Assembly (NCBI GenBank): GCA_020634815.1
Contig: JACKBA010000044.1
Location: forward strand, 1 to 50,258
From: Caldilineaceae bacterium
Lineage (GTDB): Bacteria; Chloroflexota; Anaerolineae; Caldilineales; Caldilineaceae
Reading direction: 5' to 3'
DNA length: 50,258 nt
Part shown: in pieces, positions 9,301 to 17,027 of the stretch
Layout: each line of letters begins with the position of its first letter
How positions within the stretch are numbered: the stretch's first letter is position 1
Translations under genes and position numbers: made by a program
The notes under the pieces: generated by a model
What the model was told of the DNA's origin: nothing
Database searches by the model: none
Seen by the model: only the letters and a program-made list of their open reading frames with translations

Positions 9301-10302
9301 ATCGGTGTTGCGCGCCTTGACGCGCCAGAAGTACTCGTTGTCGTTGCTGAGCGCATTGATCGGGGTAAAATCCGTATTGCGTGTTACGTAGGATGTCACC
9401 GAAGTGCCAAAGCTCAGATCGGTGCTGATGTCGATCTGATAGTCCTTGGCGCCCTCCACGGCTGTCCAAGAAAAACGCGGCACGAAGCGCAATTCTGGCG
9501 TCAAACCACCAACCAGCGCCGGCGGCTCGATCAACTGCGGCGGCGCGTTCCAGGCGAACTGGAAGGTGGCAATCTCACCGGCTGTCCCGTTGACGCGATT
9601 GGCCGAGTTGGTGAAGTAGGCAAAGGGCGTCACCCGCCAGTAGTAGGTATTGGCCGCAAAGCGTTCCGACGGCGTGTGGTGCGGCTTGACCGTCTCCGCG
9701 CTGTAGACGACGTTGCCAAACTGCTGGTCGGTGGCGATCTCCAGCTTGTAGCCGGCCGCTCCCGTCGAAGGCGTCCACGAGAAATCCTCGGCAGGGAAGG
9801 CGGAACGCGTCACACCGCCGACGGGCGAAATCGGCGTCGGGCGATTATCCTCGTCGTTGCTCCAGTTCTTGTTGAAGGAAAAGGCTTCCGAATAGGCGCT
9901 CCACTCGGTAGTCTTATTCTTGGCGCCAGCCTTCACACGCCAGTAGTAGGAGCCGTCCTGGTAGACGTCGGTGGGCGTATAGTCCATGCCGTAGGTGTCG
10001 GTTTCCTTGATGACGGTGGCAAAACCGGGCGAGTCGCTGATTTGGATGTGGTAGATCGTGGCGCCGGCGGCCGGCAGCCAGCGCAGAGTGGGCATGCCCA
10101 GGGGCGGATAGTTGGTGGCAGTCACATCCGCGCCGTCGGTTGGCGATGCGAGTGTGGGCGGCTCCGGCGCGGCGTCCGGCACGGCGGCCGAACCCTCCTG
10201 CGCGGCGACCGGTGACGGCAAGTAGAACGCAAGCGCCAGCACAATGAGCGCCAGGAGCAAAGCACGCGTCTTTCGGTGGTAAAGCCAGTACCTCGGTGAC
10301 AT
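6394..10302 (-). CDS. Large exported protein with about ten fibronectin-like repeats
   Basis: A 1302-residue secreted or surface protein of unknown function. It opens with a signal peptide (MSPRYWLYHRKTRALLLALIV... ending VAAQEG). About ten beta-sandwich repeats of 90-100 residues follow, each marked by a closing strand such as SYYWRVKAG, TYYWRVTPF, EYFWRVKAR, TYWWRARAE, QYYWRLAMR and RYYWYVQMF. Between repeats six and seven, about residues 690-870, lies a different domain (FGWLIAVSVPGG, YGIYVDADHA, YAIFVSRTG) resembling carbohydrate-binding CBM9/DOMON-type modules. The protein ends SLFLPSAMK, a tail shared in style with the exported protein at the right edge. The ATG at 10302 has an AAAGGA site 8 bases upstream. 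Likely a cell-surface adhesin or glycan-binding protein. Confidence 0.85.
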   Translation of the reverse strand: MSPRYWLYHRKTRALLLALIVLALAFYLPSPVAAQEGSAAVPDAAPEPPTLASPTDGADVTATNYPPLGMPTLRWLPAAGATIYHIQISDSPGFATVIKETDTYGMDYTPTDVYQDGSYYWRVKAGAKNKTTEWSAYSEAFSFNKNWSNDEDNRPTPISPVGGVTRSAFPAEDFSWTPSTGAAGYKLEIATDQQFGNVVYSAETVKPHHTPSERFAANTYYWRVTPFAYFTNSANRVNGTAGEIATFQFAWNAPPQLIEPPALVGGLTPELRFVPRFSWTAVEGAKDYQIDISTDLSFGTSVTSYVTRNTDFTPINALSNDNEYFWRVKARNTDDFSTSYSEVRRFRAKWNIAPKLQTPANNRINVSYPFFSWEPVPGAERYQVQITDGDKKIAEEMLYNANTYTYPGPWVNIIYGRDYFWQVRAVDARGNYTPWSEKWSFRFSMETSPEPIYPLFYHTPDSSNMPVHEDNTIAHPLFIWDTAHLLEGTAAMLVEAERYVLTVDDDPNFASPNFSMQTTGLAAAPTLEQPMTGLTDGMLLYWRIQAYRGIVQLGVDVIWRMRYDGSLEQFPATATVTPMFPRDGMESVIAPPVLGWQPVSGADHYRVQVSRTPDFSQIVDEKRPQFVFYVPWQGQSTKMASGTYWWRARAESAANAPIGDWSSARRFNLSTNIVWSNPYEFVPPTNILSTTASYLPDVTLVGESASATGDDYDLDELHVMVHQTAVDFGWLIAVSVPGGISGSLQYGIYVDADHAYNSGAATDPGGRPITTDPYHRPEYAIFVSRTGDSVSSGTTSYHRWNGSGWQPAQTLASIGGQVWYDSDPSAVHALIPYSALDAASDNSVGSFAITVFSTDGTTGDGAHDTIPPQGQYYGVPALFDNPVFVSNMVTPQYPFDTPLDNPITLHQMPPLRWRMPYYDTVDGYQVQIARDPQFSDVVETWDTYESLIAPVFGLLSATAQSESAWENNESYYWRVRIRHEKIDTQGAYTYGPWSPAMRFKLSSRLPGNPQLSTGAEVFMTPTFLWDRVEGASGYTLQIDNDANFSSPIVNQALDGTSYTPQELSTSLALLPGTQYYWRLAMRRSASVYGQWTPTMSFQKASVSPSPINPSQGMTVTGQPTFQWSVVLTPTTTPRLATPRYHLQVDDDPTFGSPFIDIKTPANTYTPVKGKSLSDGIWYWRVALYDANSTDGPYSPTQWFAKQYLAPNLVFPSQGGTAGTVPTFMWDPLPGAAYYSVSYADNPAFTSATTVSTMSTSYTTVKNMTTGRYYWYVQMFDQDKKGGPIIPRYYDFGYSLFLPSAMK

Positions 10303-10410
10303 GACACTATCCTTTCATGGAGATAATCGATCCTCCCACCATCTTAGTCCAGAAAATAGTGCTACACCTCGGACATTCGTCGCGGCTTCACCGCAGCATC
10401 CTGCTGAATT

Positions 10411-10451
10411 TTGCTACAAAGAAAAGACCCCCAGGCAGTTGCCCGGGGGTC
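10411..10451 (-). terminator. Rho-independent terminator of the coiled-coil/HhH cluster
   Basis: On the minus strand, GACCCCCGGGCA pairs with TGCCTGGGGGTC (one G-U pair) and is followed by TTTTCTTTGT. It lies 27 bases after the stop of the last gene of the cluster at 10478 and reads in its direction. Confidence 0.9.
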
Positions 10452-10477
10452 GTTCGATAGGGTTCAACGATTGGATA

Positions 10478-11452
10478 TCAGGACTCGAGTCCGGCCAGCT
10501 TTCGCGCCTGGGCGATCCAACTCTCGTAGTTCGGCTGGACAGCGGAGCGCGCCTGGCACATTTCGGCCAGTTGCTCGGGCGTTGCCGCGGCCAGGGCGGC
10601 GTAGGTGCGGATGCCGGCATCGTACAGGCGCTGCTCGTACACCTTCCCGATCCCCTTGATCGGTTCGAAATCGTCGACGCCGGAACCGGTCCACAGGTAG
10701 CCATCGGTGCCGCTCTCGGCGGCAAGCTGCGCAGCAGCCTTGCGAATACCGGCCAGATCGACCGTCATATCCTGCATCTTCTCGAATTTCAGGATCGTGC
10801 GCAGTTGCTCGTCGTCCAGCCCGGCCACCTCCCAGAAGGTGCCGATGCCGGCGTTGTAGAGCCGCTGCTCGAAGACGGTGCCGATGCCGGGGATCTCCGC
10901 CAGATCCTGCGGCTCATCGAGCATGGCCGGCACGACGCGCGCCGTCGCGGCGCGGTTGGCGAAATCGATTTTGGCGGCGGGCAGTTTTTCCAGGCCGCGC
11001 GCGGCAGTTGCGAGCGCCGGGGCTTTGGCCTGCCAGGCCGTCTCGGCATGAAAGCGGCGGCGCAGATCATCCAGTTCGGCGCTGCTTGCCGAGAGGCGCT
11101 CTTGCAGCGCAGCGTGGCCGGCGGCCAGGTCGTCCGCCACGGCGTCCTCTAGCGTTGATGCGCTGCGCTGCGCAAAGCCGGCGGCGCTGGCAGTCGCCTC
11201 GGCCAACTGGCGCTTGAGTTCCTCCAGTTCGGCCACCTGTGCAGCGACGGTAGCGCGCAGCGCGTCGACTTCGCCGGTCCGTTCGCCGGCGGGTGCAGGC
11301 GTGGCGGCCAGCGTGCTCATGCGCCGTTCCATGGAAGTAATACGCATTTGCGCCGCGTCGAGCGCGCCGCTCTTTTGTTTGTAGAGCACCGCCAGGGTCG
11401 CGGCAAGGCTTGAGACCATCCCAAAGAACAGAAGTCCAACTGCTTTTCTCAT
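10478..11452 (-). CDS. Membrane-anchored coiled-coil protein with two helix-hairpin-helix domains
   Basis: A 324-residue protein. Residues 1-25 form a membrane anchor (MRKAVGLLFFGMVSSLAATLAVLY). A coiled coil follows to about residue 150, then two consecutive helix-hairpin-helix units: PQDLAEIPGIGTVFEQRLYNAG and DDFEPIKGIGKVYEQRLYDAG. These match the predicted H3TH/5'-nuclease-like domain family (COG3743), but no catalytic residues are evident, so nucleic-acid or protein binding is more likely than cleavage. The ATG at 11452 was preferred to an upstream one because AAGGAG sits 7 bases before it and the anchor begins there. It is the last gene of the cluster and a paralogue of the C-terminus of the 787-residue protein before it. 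Confidence 0.8.
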   Translation of the reverse strand: MRKAVGLLFFGMVSSLAATLAVLYKQKSGALDAAQMRITSMERRMSTLAATPAPAGERTGEVDALRATVAAQVAELEELKRQLAEATASAAGFAQRSASTLEDAVADDLAAGHAALQERLSASSAELDDLRRRFHAETAWQAKAPALATAARGLEKLPAAKIDFANRAATARVVPAMLDEPQDLAEIPGIGTVFEQRLYNAGIGTFWEVAGLDDEQLRTILKFEKMQDMTVDLAGIRKAAAQLAAESGTDGYLWTGSGVDDFEPIKGIGKVYEQRLYDAGIRTYAALAAATPEQLAEMCQARSAVQPNYESWIAQARKLAGLES

Positions 11453-11512
11453 GTTCGGGCTCCTTTGGAAACGGGGTGCTTTGGTTCGCTGGGCGTGCCG
11501 CTTCGCCACTGG

Positions 11513-11542
11513 AAAACCGGGGCCCCAGCTTGGGATCCCGGT
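11513..11542 (-). terminator. Hairpin inside the coiled-coil cluster, possible attenuator
   Basis: On the minus strand a 12-bp stem with one mismatch and one wobble (11531-11542 with 11516-11527) is followed by TTTT. It lies in the 142-base gap between the 787- and 324-residue genes, so it could reduce expression of the last gene or define mRNA ends. Confidence 0.5.
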
Positions 11543-11594
11543 TTCTCAGGGCATTCATCATTTCACACGGCGCTGCGTCGTTGCGACGGAACCG

Positions 11595-13958
11595 CTACTC
11601 GCCACCGGCCGGCTGCACCAGCGCTCGGGCCTGGTCGATCCAGCTCTGGTAGTCCGGCTGCGATGGCTTCTTCGCCTTGACGATACCCGCCAACTGCTCG
11701 GGCGTCGCCGCGGCCAGCGCCTTATACGTGCGGATGCCGCCGTCATAGAGGCGCTGCTCGAAGGTCTTGCCGATCCCGTTGATGGGCTCGAAGTCGTCCG
11801 GCGCCTCGCCATCCCACAACATACCGACCGTGCCAGTCTCCTCGGCCAGCCTGCGCGCGTCGGCGCGAATTGCGTCCAGGTCGATACTCAGCATCTGCAG
11901 TTCGTTGATCTCGAGGATATTCTTCAGGTCGTCGTCGCTGCACACGGCCAGTTCCCAGAAGCTGCCGATTCCGGCGTTGTAGAGCCGCTGCTCGTAGGTT
12001 CTGCCGATGCCCTTGACGTCGGCCAGGTCCTGTGGCGCCGAAACCAGGTGCGGCATGGAACCGGCCGCTGCCGAAGAATTGGCCGCAGCCAGCTTGGTGT
12101 CCGACATGAGCGACAGGCTCTGGCCGAGGTCGACGATGGCCGGCGCCCGTTGCTGCCAGGCGGTTGATTCCGCGTACTCGCCGCGTGCCTGCTCCAGTTG
12201 CGCCTGGCTGTCGGCCAGTTGCGCTTCGAGCGCGGTCTTGTCAGCGGTAAGCGCCTCGATCTGGGCGTTCAACTCGTCGGCGCTGGCAGCACTATCGCTT
12301 GTCGTAGCTTCGAGTGCTTCCTTGGCCGCCGTGACATCGGCCAACTGCTGGCGCAGGTCATCAGCCTCGGTCTGGGCGTCGCGCAGGGCTTGCTTCTGCT
12401 TGCGTGCCGCTGCCGCCAGCGCAGCCGTGCCGCCTGCCGCAACGCCGACCTTGGCCAGCCGCAGATCCGCCTCGTCTTCGGCGCCATCGTCGGCCGCTTC
12501 GAGCGCCGACGCCAGTTCGTTCATTCCGCCGTCAAGTTCGCTCAGCCGCTCGCTGTTGGCCTCGATCTCGGCGTTGAGCGTGGCGATCTGGCTCTCCAGC
12601 GCGCTGTTCGCTTCCTGCGCTGCATCGAGCTGGGCTTGCACATCCGCCGCCTGCTGAGTGAGTTGTTCGAGTTCGGCGTTCTTGGCCTCGAGTTCACCCT
12701 GCAACGAAGCTATCTGGGCATCCAGGTCGCTGATCGCCTGTTCCTTTTCGTTGAGCGTGATCTCCAGATTCGTCTTCTCGGTCGTGACGGCGCCCAGTTG
12801 CTCCTCGAGCGAGGCGATCTGGTTCTGCGCGTCGTCGATCTCCTGGCGCTTGCCCTGGAGGAGTGCAGCCACGGCGGCAACGCTGCCCGTAGCGCCGGCC
12901 ATCGGGTCGACCGGTGCGGCAGCTTCGTCCGGCGCAACACCTTCTTCGGCAGCGGCTGCAGGAGCGGCCGGCGCCACGGCGGCAGCCCGGCCGTCGCCGT
13001 ACTCGGCGATGTAGCCGGCCAGTTGGCTGTCGATATCGGCCAGGCCACCCGAGAGGAGATCGCGTTCGGCCTGGGCGGCGGCGAGTTGCGCCTCCAGGTC
13101 GGTGATCCTGCCGTTGAGCGCGTCGATTTCGGCATTGCGGTTGGTCAGCTCGACGTTCAAGCCGCCTGCCCGGTTCTGGGCATCGGTCAGGTTATTTTCC
13201 AGGCCAACCTTGTCGGACTCGATGGCGGCCAGTTGCGCCTTGACGGCGTCAACATCGGTGGTGGCAGCGGCGGCGGCATTCGCCTTGCCACTCAGTAGCG
13301 CGGCGAGGGCCGCGACCTTGCCGGCTAGCGTGTCCATGGGATCGGCCGGTGCCGCTTCTGCTGCCGGAGCGTCGGCGGGCGCCGGCTCAGCCGGTGCGGA
13401 TTCCGCCGTCTCGGCAGGCGACTCGCCTTCTGTAACGGCGGCGTCGGCAGCCTCTGGCGTCGCAACGTCGTCGGTCGCATCCGCCGGCTCTGCTTCAGCA
13501 TACTGTGCCAGGAGCACGTCGACATCGGCGTTGAGCGCCTGGACGCGCGCATCGAGCGCAGCTTTGGCGGCGGCGGCATCTTCGGCCTTGCCCTCGACCG
13601 TCGTCAGTTGTGCGCTGAGGGCGTCGAACTCCTGGTTGCGCGTGCCGAACGCCTCGCGCAGCGCGACAAGCTCGGCTTCGTTGTCGGCGAGCGCCTTGGC
13701 CTTCTCCTCGAGCGAACTCTGCAAATCATCGTTGGCCGCGGTCAGCGCGCCAAGCTGCGTTTGAAGCTCGTCGGAAAGGCTCTGCGCATTGGCGAGTTCA
13801 TCGCTCTTCTGCTGGAAAGCAGTCTGGATTGCACTGATGGTGCCGGCCAGCTCGTCGACGCGGCTGTTGATGGCAGACAGGTCGTCGATGGTCGCGCCCG
13901 CGTCAGGCGCTGTCACTTCGGCGGGTTGGGCAGTGGTCACTGCGTCTTCAGTTGACAT
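11595..13958 (-). CDS. Long coiled-coil protein with C-terminal paired helix-hairpin-helix
   Basis: A 787-residue protein without a signal peptide or membrane segment. Three long coiled-coil stretches alternate with Ala/Pro/Glu-rich linkers. A block ending in QYAE or EYGD, then an acidic linker, then DPM and VAALAALL(S/Q)GK occurs twice (about residues 150-240 and 325-400), indicating internal duplication. The last 150 residues hold two helix-hairpin-helix units: DLADVKGIGRTYEQRLYNAG and DDFEPINGIGKTFEQRLYDGG. The frame opens earlier, but MSTEDAV at 13958 has GAGGGGGAG just upstream and overlaps the previous stop by 11 bases, giving translational coupling. Function unknown; the shape recalls SMC-like or scaffold proteins. 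Confidence 0.8.
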   Translation of the reverse strand: MSTEDAVTTAQPAEVTAPDAGATIDDLSAINSRVDELAGTISAIQTAFQQKSDELANAQSLSDELQTQLGALTAANDDLQSSLEEKAKALADNEAELVALREAFGTRNQEFDALSAQLTTVEGKAEDAAAAKAALDARVQALNADVDVLLAQYAEAEPADATDDVATPEAADAAVTEGESPAETAESAPAEPAPADAPAAEAAPADPMDTLAGKVAALAALLSGKANAAAAATTDVDAVKAQLAAIESDKVGLENNLTDAQNRAGGLNVELTNRNAEIDALNGRITDLEAQLAAAQAERDLLSGGLADIDSQLAGYIAEYGDGRAAAVAPAAPAAAAEEGVAPDEAAAPVDPMAGATGSVAAVAALLQGKRQEIDDAQNQIASLEEQLGAVTTEKTNLEITLNEKEQAISDLDAQIASLQGELEAKNAELEQLTQQAADVQAQLDAAQEANSALESQIATLNAEIEANSERLSELDGGMNELASALEAADDGAEDEADLRLAKVGVAAGGTAALAAAARKQKQALRDAQTEADDLRQQLADVTAAKEALEATTSDSAASADELNAQIEALTADKTALEAQLADSQAQLEQARGEYAESTAWQQRAPAIVDLGQSLSLMSDTKLAAANSSAAAGSMPHLVSAPQDLADVKGIGRTYEQRLYNAGIGSFWELAVCSDDDLKNILEINELQMLSIDLDAIRADARRLAEETGTVGMLWDGEAPDDFEPINGIGKTFEQRLYDGGIRTYKALAAATPEQLAGIVKAKKPSQPDYQSWIDQARALVQPAGGE

Positions 13959-15372
13959 CTGTCTCCCCCTCTTCTTCCTCGCTGGCGAAAGCCGGCACAG
14001 CCTCTTCGCCGGTAGATGCTTCGGTTGATGATTCAGCGTCAACGCCGTTTCCGGCCGCCGCGGCCGCGATAGCCGGCAGCAGGCTGCGCAGCATACCGTC
14101 GAAATCGCCGATCTTGGCCAGCAAGCCGTCGATGACGGTCGAGCGTTCCTTCAGTTGCGCCACGAACGTATCATTCGCAGAAGAGAGCGTGGCTACCTGC
14201 TCGTTGGCTGCAGACAGCTTGCCCGTGAGGTCGTCGATGTCGGTTGCCCGCGCATCGAGCTGGCTCTTCAGGTCGTCGCGCTCGGCGATGGCGGCATCCA
14301 GTGCAGCCTTGAGGTTTTCGTGCTCGCTCTTGAGTTCGTCGAGTTCTGCGGCGCGCGCTTCGAGTTCGGCTGCCAGGTCGGGACCGGCATCTTCCACAAC
14401 CGCTTCCGCGGGCGCTTCTTGTGCAGGTGCTTCGTCGGCAGAGGCTTCAGCTTCCGGCGCAGCGGTTTCCTCGGCTGCCACGTCCTCGCCGGCAGAGACA
14501 GCTTTCTCGACAAGCACGGCTGCCGTAGCGGTTGCCAGCGACACTTCGGGCAGAGCGCGCACGGCCGTCTCGCTCGTCACGAGGCGGTGCATGAGCCCTT
14601 CGTAATCTTCGCTGCGCTTCTGCAACGCGTCGGCCAGTTGTGCGCCGGCTGCCGTGAGCATGCTCAGGTCGCGGCGCATGTAGTCCATCTCGGTTTGGGC
14701 CTCGAAGAGCGCCTGGTCACGTGTGGCCAGCGCCGACACGATGGCGTCATCACCGGCGCCGATGATGTCGCTGTATTCGCGCCGCTTCAGATAGAGTTCG
14801 GCGGAAACGAGTACCTGCTTCTCGGCCAGGCGGTCGGCCGTCGCACGCGCCAGGGCCAGCTCGCTCTCGAGCTCGGTCATACGCGCCGCGAGTTCGTCGT
14901 TGACTGCGTGCTCGACGATGGCGGTCTCCTCGACCTCTTCGGCCACTTCCGCGGCGGCATCGAGAGCTGCCGTCAGCGCCATCACCTGCGTGCGCGCCTC
15001 ACCCAGCGCGCTGCGCGCCTGGCTGAGTTCGGTCTGCAACAGCAGGCCGTCGGAGTGCGCATCACCCAGCGCTGTGGTCAGCCGCTGAATCTCGGCGCCG
15101 GCATCGGTCAGGCTGGCTTCGCTGGTCTTGAGCATGGCGACGAGATTGCTTTTCTCTGCGGAGAGTTGGTCGAGTGAGGCCAGGTTCTCCTTGTGCTGCC
15201 CCTGCGTCTTTTGCAGGTCGCTCTCCACCGTACGTAGTTTGCTGCGTACCGATTGTGTTTCGGCGGCAGCCTCCTCTGCGGCGCGTTTGGGTCCGCCGCG
15301 CCCGGCAAACCAGGCGATGACAAAGCCAAGCACAAAAGCGCCGACCAGATACAGGATTTGTGTTGTATCCAT
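13948..15372 (-). CDS. Membrane-anchored long coiled-coil protein
   Basis: A 474-residue protein. Residues 5-25 form a transmembrane helix (LYLVGAFVLGFVIAWFAG), followed by a basic patch and about 400 residues of heptad-rich coiled coil interrupted by an acidic Ala/Glu linker near residues 290-330. The C-terminus is highly acidic (EEEEGETD). No known catalytic motif. AGGAG lies 6 bases before the ATG at 15372. The N-terminus GFVIAWFAGRG resembles GFILGWLLTG of the preceding gene, suggesting paralogy. The 3' end overlaps the start of the 787-residue gene and supplies its ribosome binding site. Function unknown. Confidence 0.8.
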   Translation of the reverse strand: MDTTQILYLVGAFVLGFVIAWFAGRGGPKRAAEEAAAETQSVRSKLRTVESDLQKTQGQHKENLASLDQLSAEKSNLVAMLKTSEASLTDAGAEIQRLTTALGDAHSDGLLLQTELSQARSALGEARTQVMALTAALDAAAEVAEEVEETAIVEHAVNDELAARMTELESELALARATADRLAEKQVLVSAELYLKRREYSDIIGAGDDAIVSALATRDQALFEAQTEMDYMRRDLSMLTAAGAQLADALQKRSEDYEGLMHRLVTSETAVRALPEVSLATATAAVLVEKAVSAGEDVAAEETAAPEAEASADEAPAQEAPAEAVVEDAGPDLAAELEARAAELDELKSEHENLKAALDAAIAERDDLKSQLDARATDIDDLTGKLSAANEQVATLSSANDTFVAQLKERSTVIDGLLAKIGDFDGMLRSLLPAIAAAAAGNGVDAESSTEASTGEEAVPAFASEEEEGETDVN

Positions 15373-15480
15373 TGCATTCTCCTGTCAAGGCGACTGGGTC
15401 GTTGGCTCGTTCCGTAGCGCCCGCCTATGGACGGCGAGGGAGACCTGCCATGCAGGGTACGGACGGTCCAACGACCGGCG

Positions 15481-16350
15481 TCAGCCGGCGGCCTGCTTCG
15501 ACTGAAGCTCGTTCAGTTGCTTGGTAAGTTCGGCGATGCGCACATTGGCGCTGCTCAGCGCATCATCCTTCATCTTGATCATGGTGGAGGTGAGGGCGGC
15601 CATCTCGCTGGCTACGTCGCCGCGTGCACGCTGCAACTTGTCCTCGAGTTCGGTCTTGGACGCCGCCAGTGCGGACGCATTGGCCTTGGTCTTGTCCAGC
15701 TCGGCCTGCGTCTCGACGAGGGTGCGTTCGCGATCCTCGATCACGCGCTGGAGGTTGACGGCACGCTGATAGGCCTCGTTGAGTGCAATCTCGCGGGCGG
15801 CGGCGGTTTCGGCGGTGTTGCTGGCGTCCGCCTCGACCTTGGACAACTGCCCCTGTGCGGCATCCAGCGCGTTGCGCATGCCAGTATTCTCGGCAACGGC
15901 GGCTTCGTAGCGAGCACGCAGATCTTCGATCTCGTTGCTGGCGCTGCTCTGTGCCCGATCGACCTGGTCTTGCAGCATGGCGAGTTGCATCTTGGCGTCA
16001 GCCAATTCGATGTTGCGACTTTGCAGGTCGGCATCGATGCCTTCCTTCTGCTCGCTCAGCACGTTGGCCTGATCCTGTGCGGCGGCCAACTGCTTGCGCA
16101 GATCATCAGCGGCGGACTGGCCGTTGGCGACGTCGCTCTTCAGGCTATCCACCTGCTTGCGAGCATCGGCAAGGTCGCGCTCCGTGCGGCGGGACTTGGT
16201 CTGCATGTCGGCAATCTGCGCCTCGAGTTCGGCATTCTTGCGGCGCGGAGAGAGCCCGGTCAACAGCCAGCCCAGGATGAAGCCAATGACGAGAGCGATC
16301 ACCAACGGCATCCAGTACGTTGTGATCCACTGCATGTTCATCCAATCCAT
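15481..16350 (-). CDS. Membrane-anchored coiled-coil protein, first gene of cluster
   Basis: A 289-residue protein with an N-terminal transmembrane helix (about residues 13-33, WMPLVIALVIGFILGWLLTG), a short basic stop-transfer (SPRRKN) and then an almost uninterrupted coiled coil to the C-terminus. GGAGG lies 7 bases upstream of the ATG at 16350. It begins the four-gene minus-strand cluster and shares its anchor-plus-coil design with the next gene. The orientation with a basic patch after the helix predicts that the coil is cytoplasmic. No enzymatic motif is visible and no function can be assigned. Confidence 0.8.
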   Translation of the reverse strand: MDWMNMQWITTYWMPLVIALVIGFILGWLLTGLSPRRKNAELEAQIADMQTKSRRTERDLADARKQVDSLKSDVANGQSAADDLRKQLAAAQDQANVLSEQKEGIDADLQSRNIELADAKMQLAMLQDQVDRAQSSASNEIEDLRARYEAAVAENTGMRNALDAAQGQLSKVEADASNTAETAAAREIALNEAYQRAVNLQRVIEDRERTLVETQAELDKTKANASALAASKTELEDKLQRARGDVASEMAALTSTMIKMKDDALSSANVRIAELTKQLNELQSKQAAG

Positions 16351-16578
16351 GAGTTTTCCTCCGAAAGAGTGTGAAAGACGATTGAGTGTTTTTCGGTGCC
16401 CGAAGGCAACTGTTCGAGATGTTCGGCGATTTTGCTGTTGTTAATTAAGGTACACGCCAGGCAAGAAGATTCTGCCGTGGCGACAACCAACTGCTGCTTA
16501 TCCCTGCGCCCGGAGCAGACAAAGTGTTCACGGGCCGCCCTACGCCCCTGGAGGGCAAGGCCATTTTTCGATTCTGTG

Positions 16579-16607
16579 AAGGTATTTCCCTTTCTAGTGT
16601 CGGTCAA
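16579..16607 (-). promoter_or_regulatory. Weak candidate promoter of the coiled-coil/HhH cluster
   Basis: On the minus strand TTGACC (16602-16607) and TACCTT (16579-16584) are 17 bases apart, and a second TTGACA lies just upstream. If used, the leader would be about 220 bases. The -10 match is poor. Confidence 0.3.
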
Positions 16608-16973
16608 AAGGTACGAAATGTCAAACAGATTCTGACTGAACAGGTATCGATCGCAACGCGGCTGGCATTGGCCGGATCTGTGCGACGCGTGCCCTGTCCT
16701 GCACGGCGCACACCCTGACCGGTGGGGTGCATGTTGCGAACCGGCAGCGAGCCACCCAAACAGGACGGCACCATCATAGATCGAAGGCGGTGCGTGGCGC
16801 GGTCAGCGTTCTTACAGGTGCTGAAGACAGGAGCAGAATGTCCAGTCACAGGGCACCGCGCTGCGCCGGAACCTGCTTCGCCCCGCCGGGCAGAGCCGGG
16901 TAGCTTCGACGTGAACGCCGGCGCCCGCGCCTGAAACAAATCCTGCAACAGCTCATAGACTGCGCTCCCGATC

Positions 16974-16982
16974 TGTTACAAT
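16974..16982 (+). promoter_or_regulatory. Extended -10 promoter of the aldo/keto reductase
   Basis: TGTTACAAT is an extended -10 element (TGn plus TACAAT), 45 bases upstream of the start at 17028. No good -35 is present, as is common for extended -10 promoters. Confidence 0.55.
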
Positions 16983-17027
16983 AGAAGGCCAACAAAATCA
17001 CCCACAACCTTGCAAGGAGCAACGATC

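Larger units (their letters stand above)
16351..17027. other. Non-coding gap between divergent genes
   Basis: About 680 bases hold no convincing gene. The short frames here (for example 16604-16948 minus) have no family resemblance and no ribosome binding site. The gap should carry the promoters of the divergent coiled-coil cluster and aldo/keto reductase; candidates are listed separately. Confidence 0.6.

Noticed and set aside
8929..10215. 428-codon plus-strand frame
   Set aside because: Antisense to the fibronectin-repeat protein, which has clear signal peptide and repeats.
12198..15177. Long plus-strand frames opposite the coiled-coil genes
   Set aside because: The repetitive high-GC heptad coding of the minus strand keeps the antisense frames open. 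They are compositionally odd and lack start signals.
16604..16948. 114-codon minus-strand frame in the large gap
   Set aside because: No ribosome binding site, no recognisable motif, Arg/Ser/Pro-rich composition typical of random high-GC frames.
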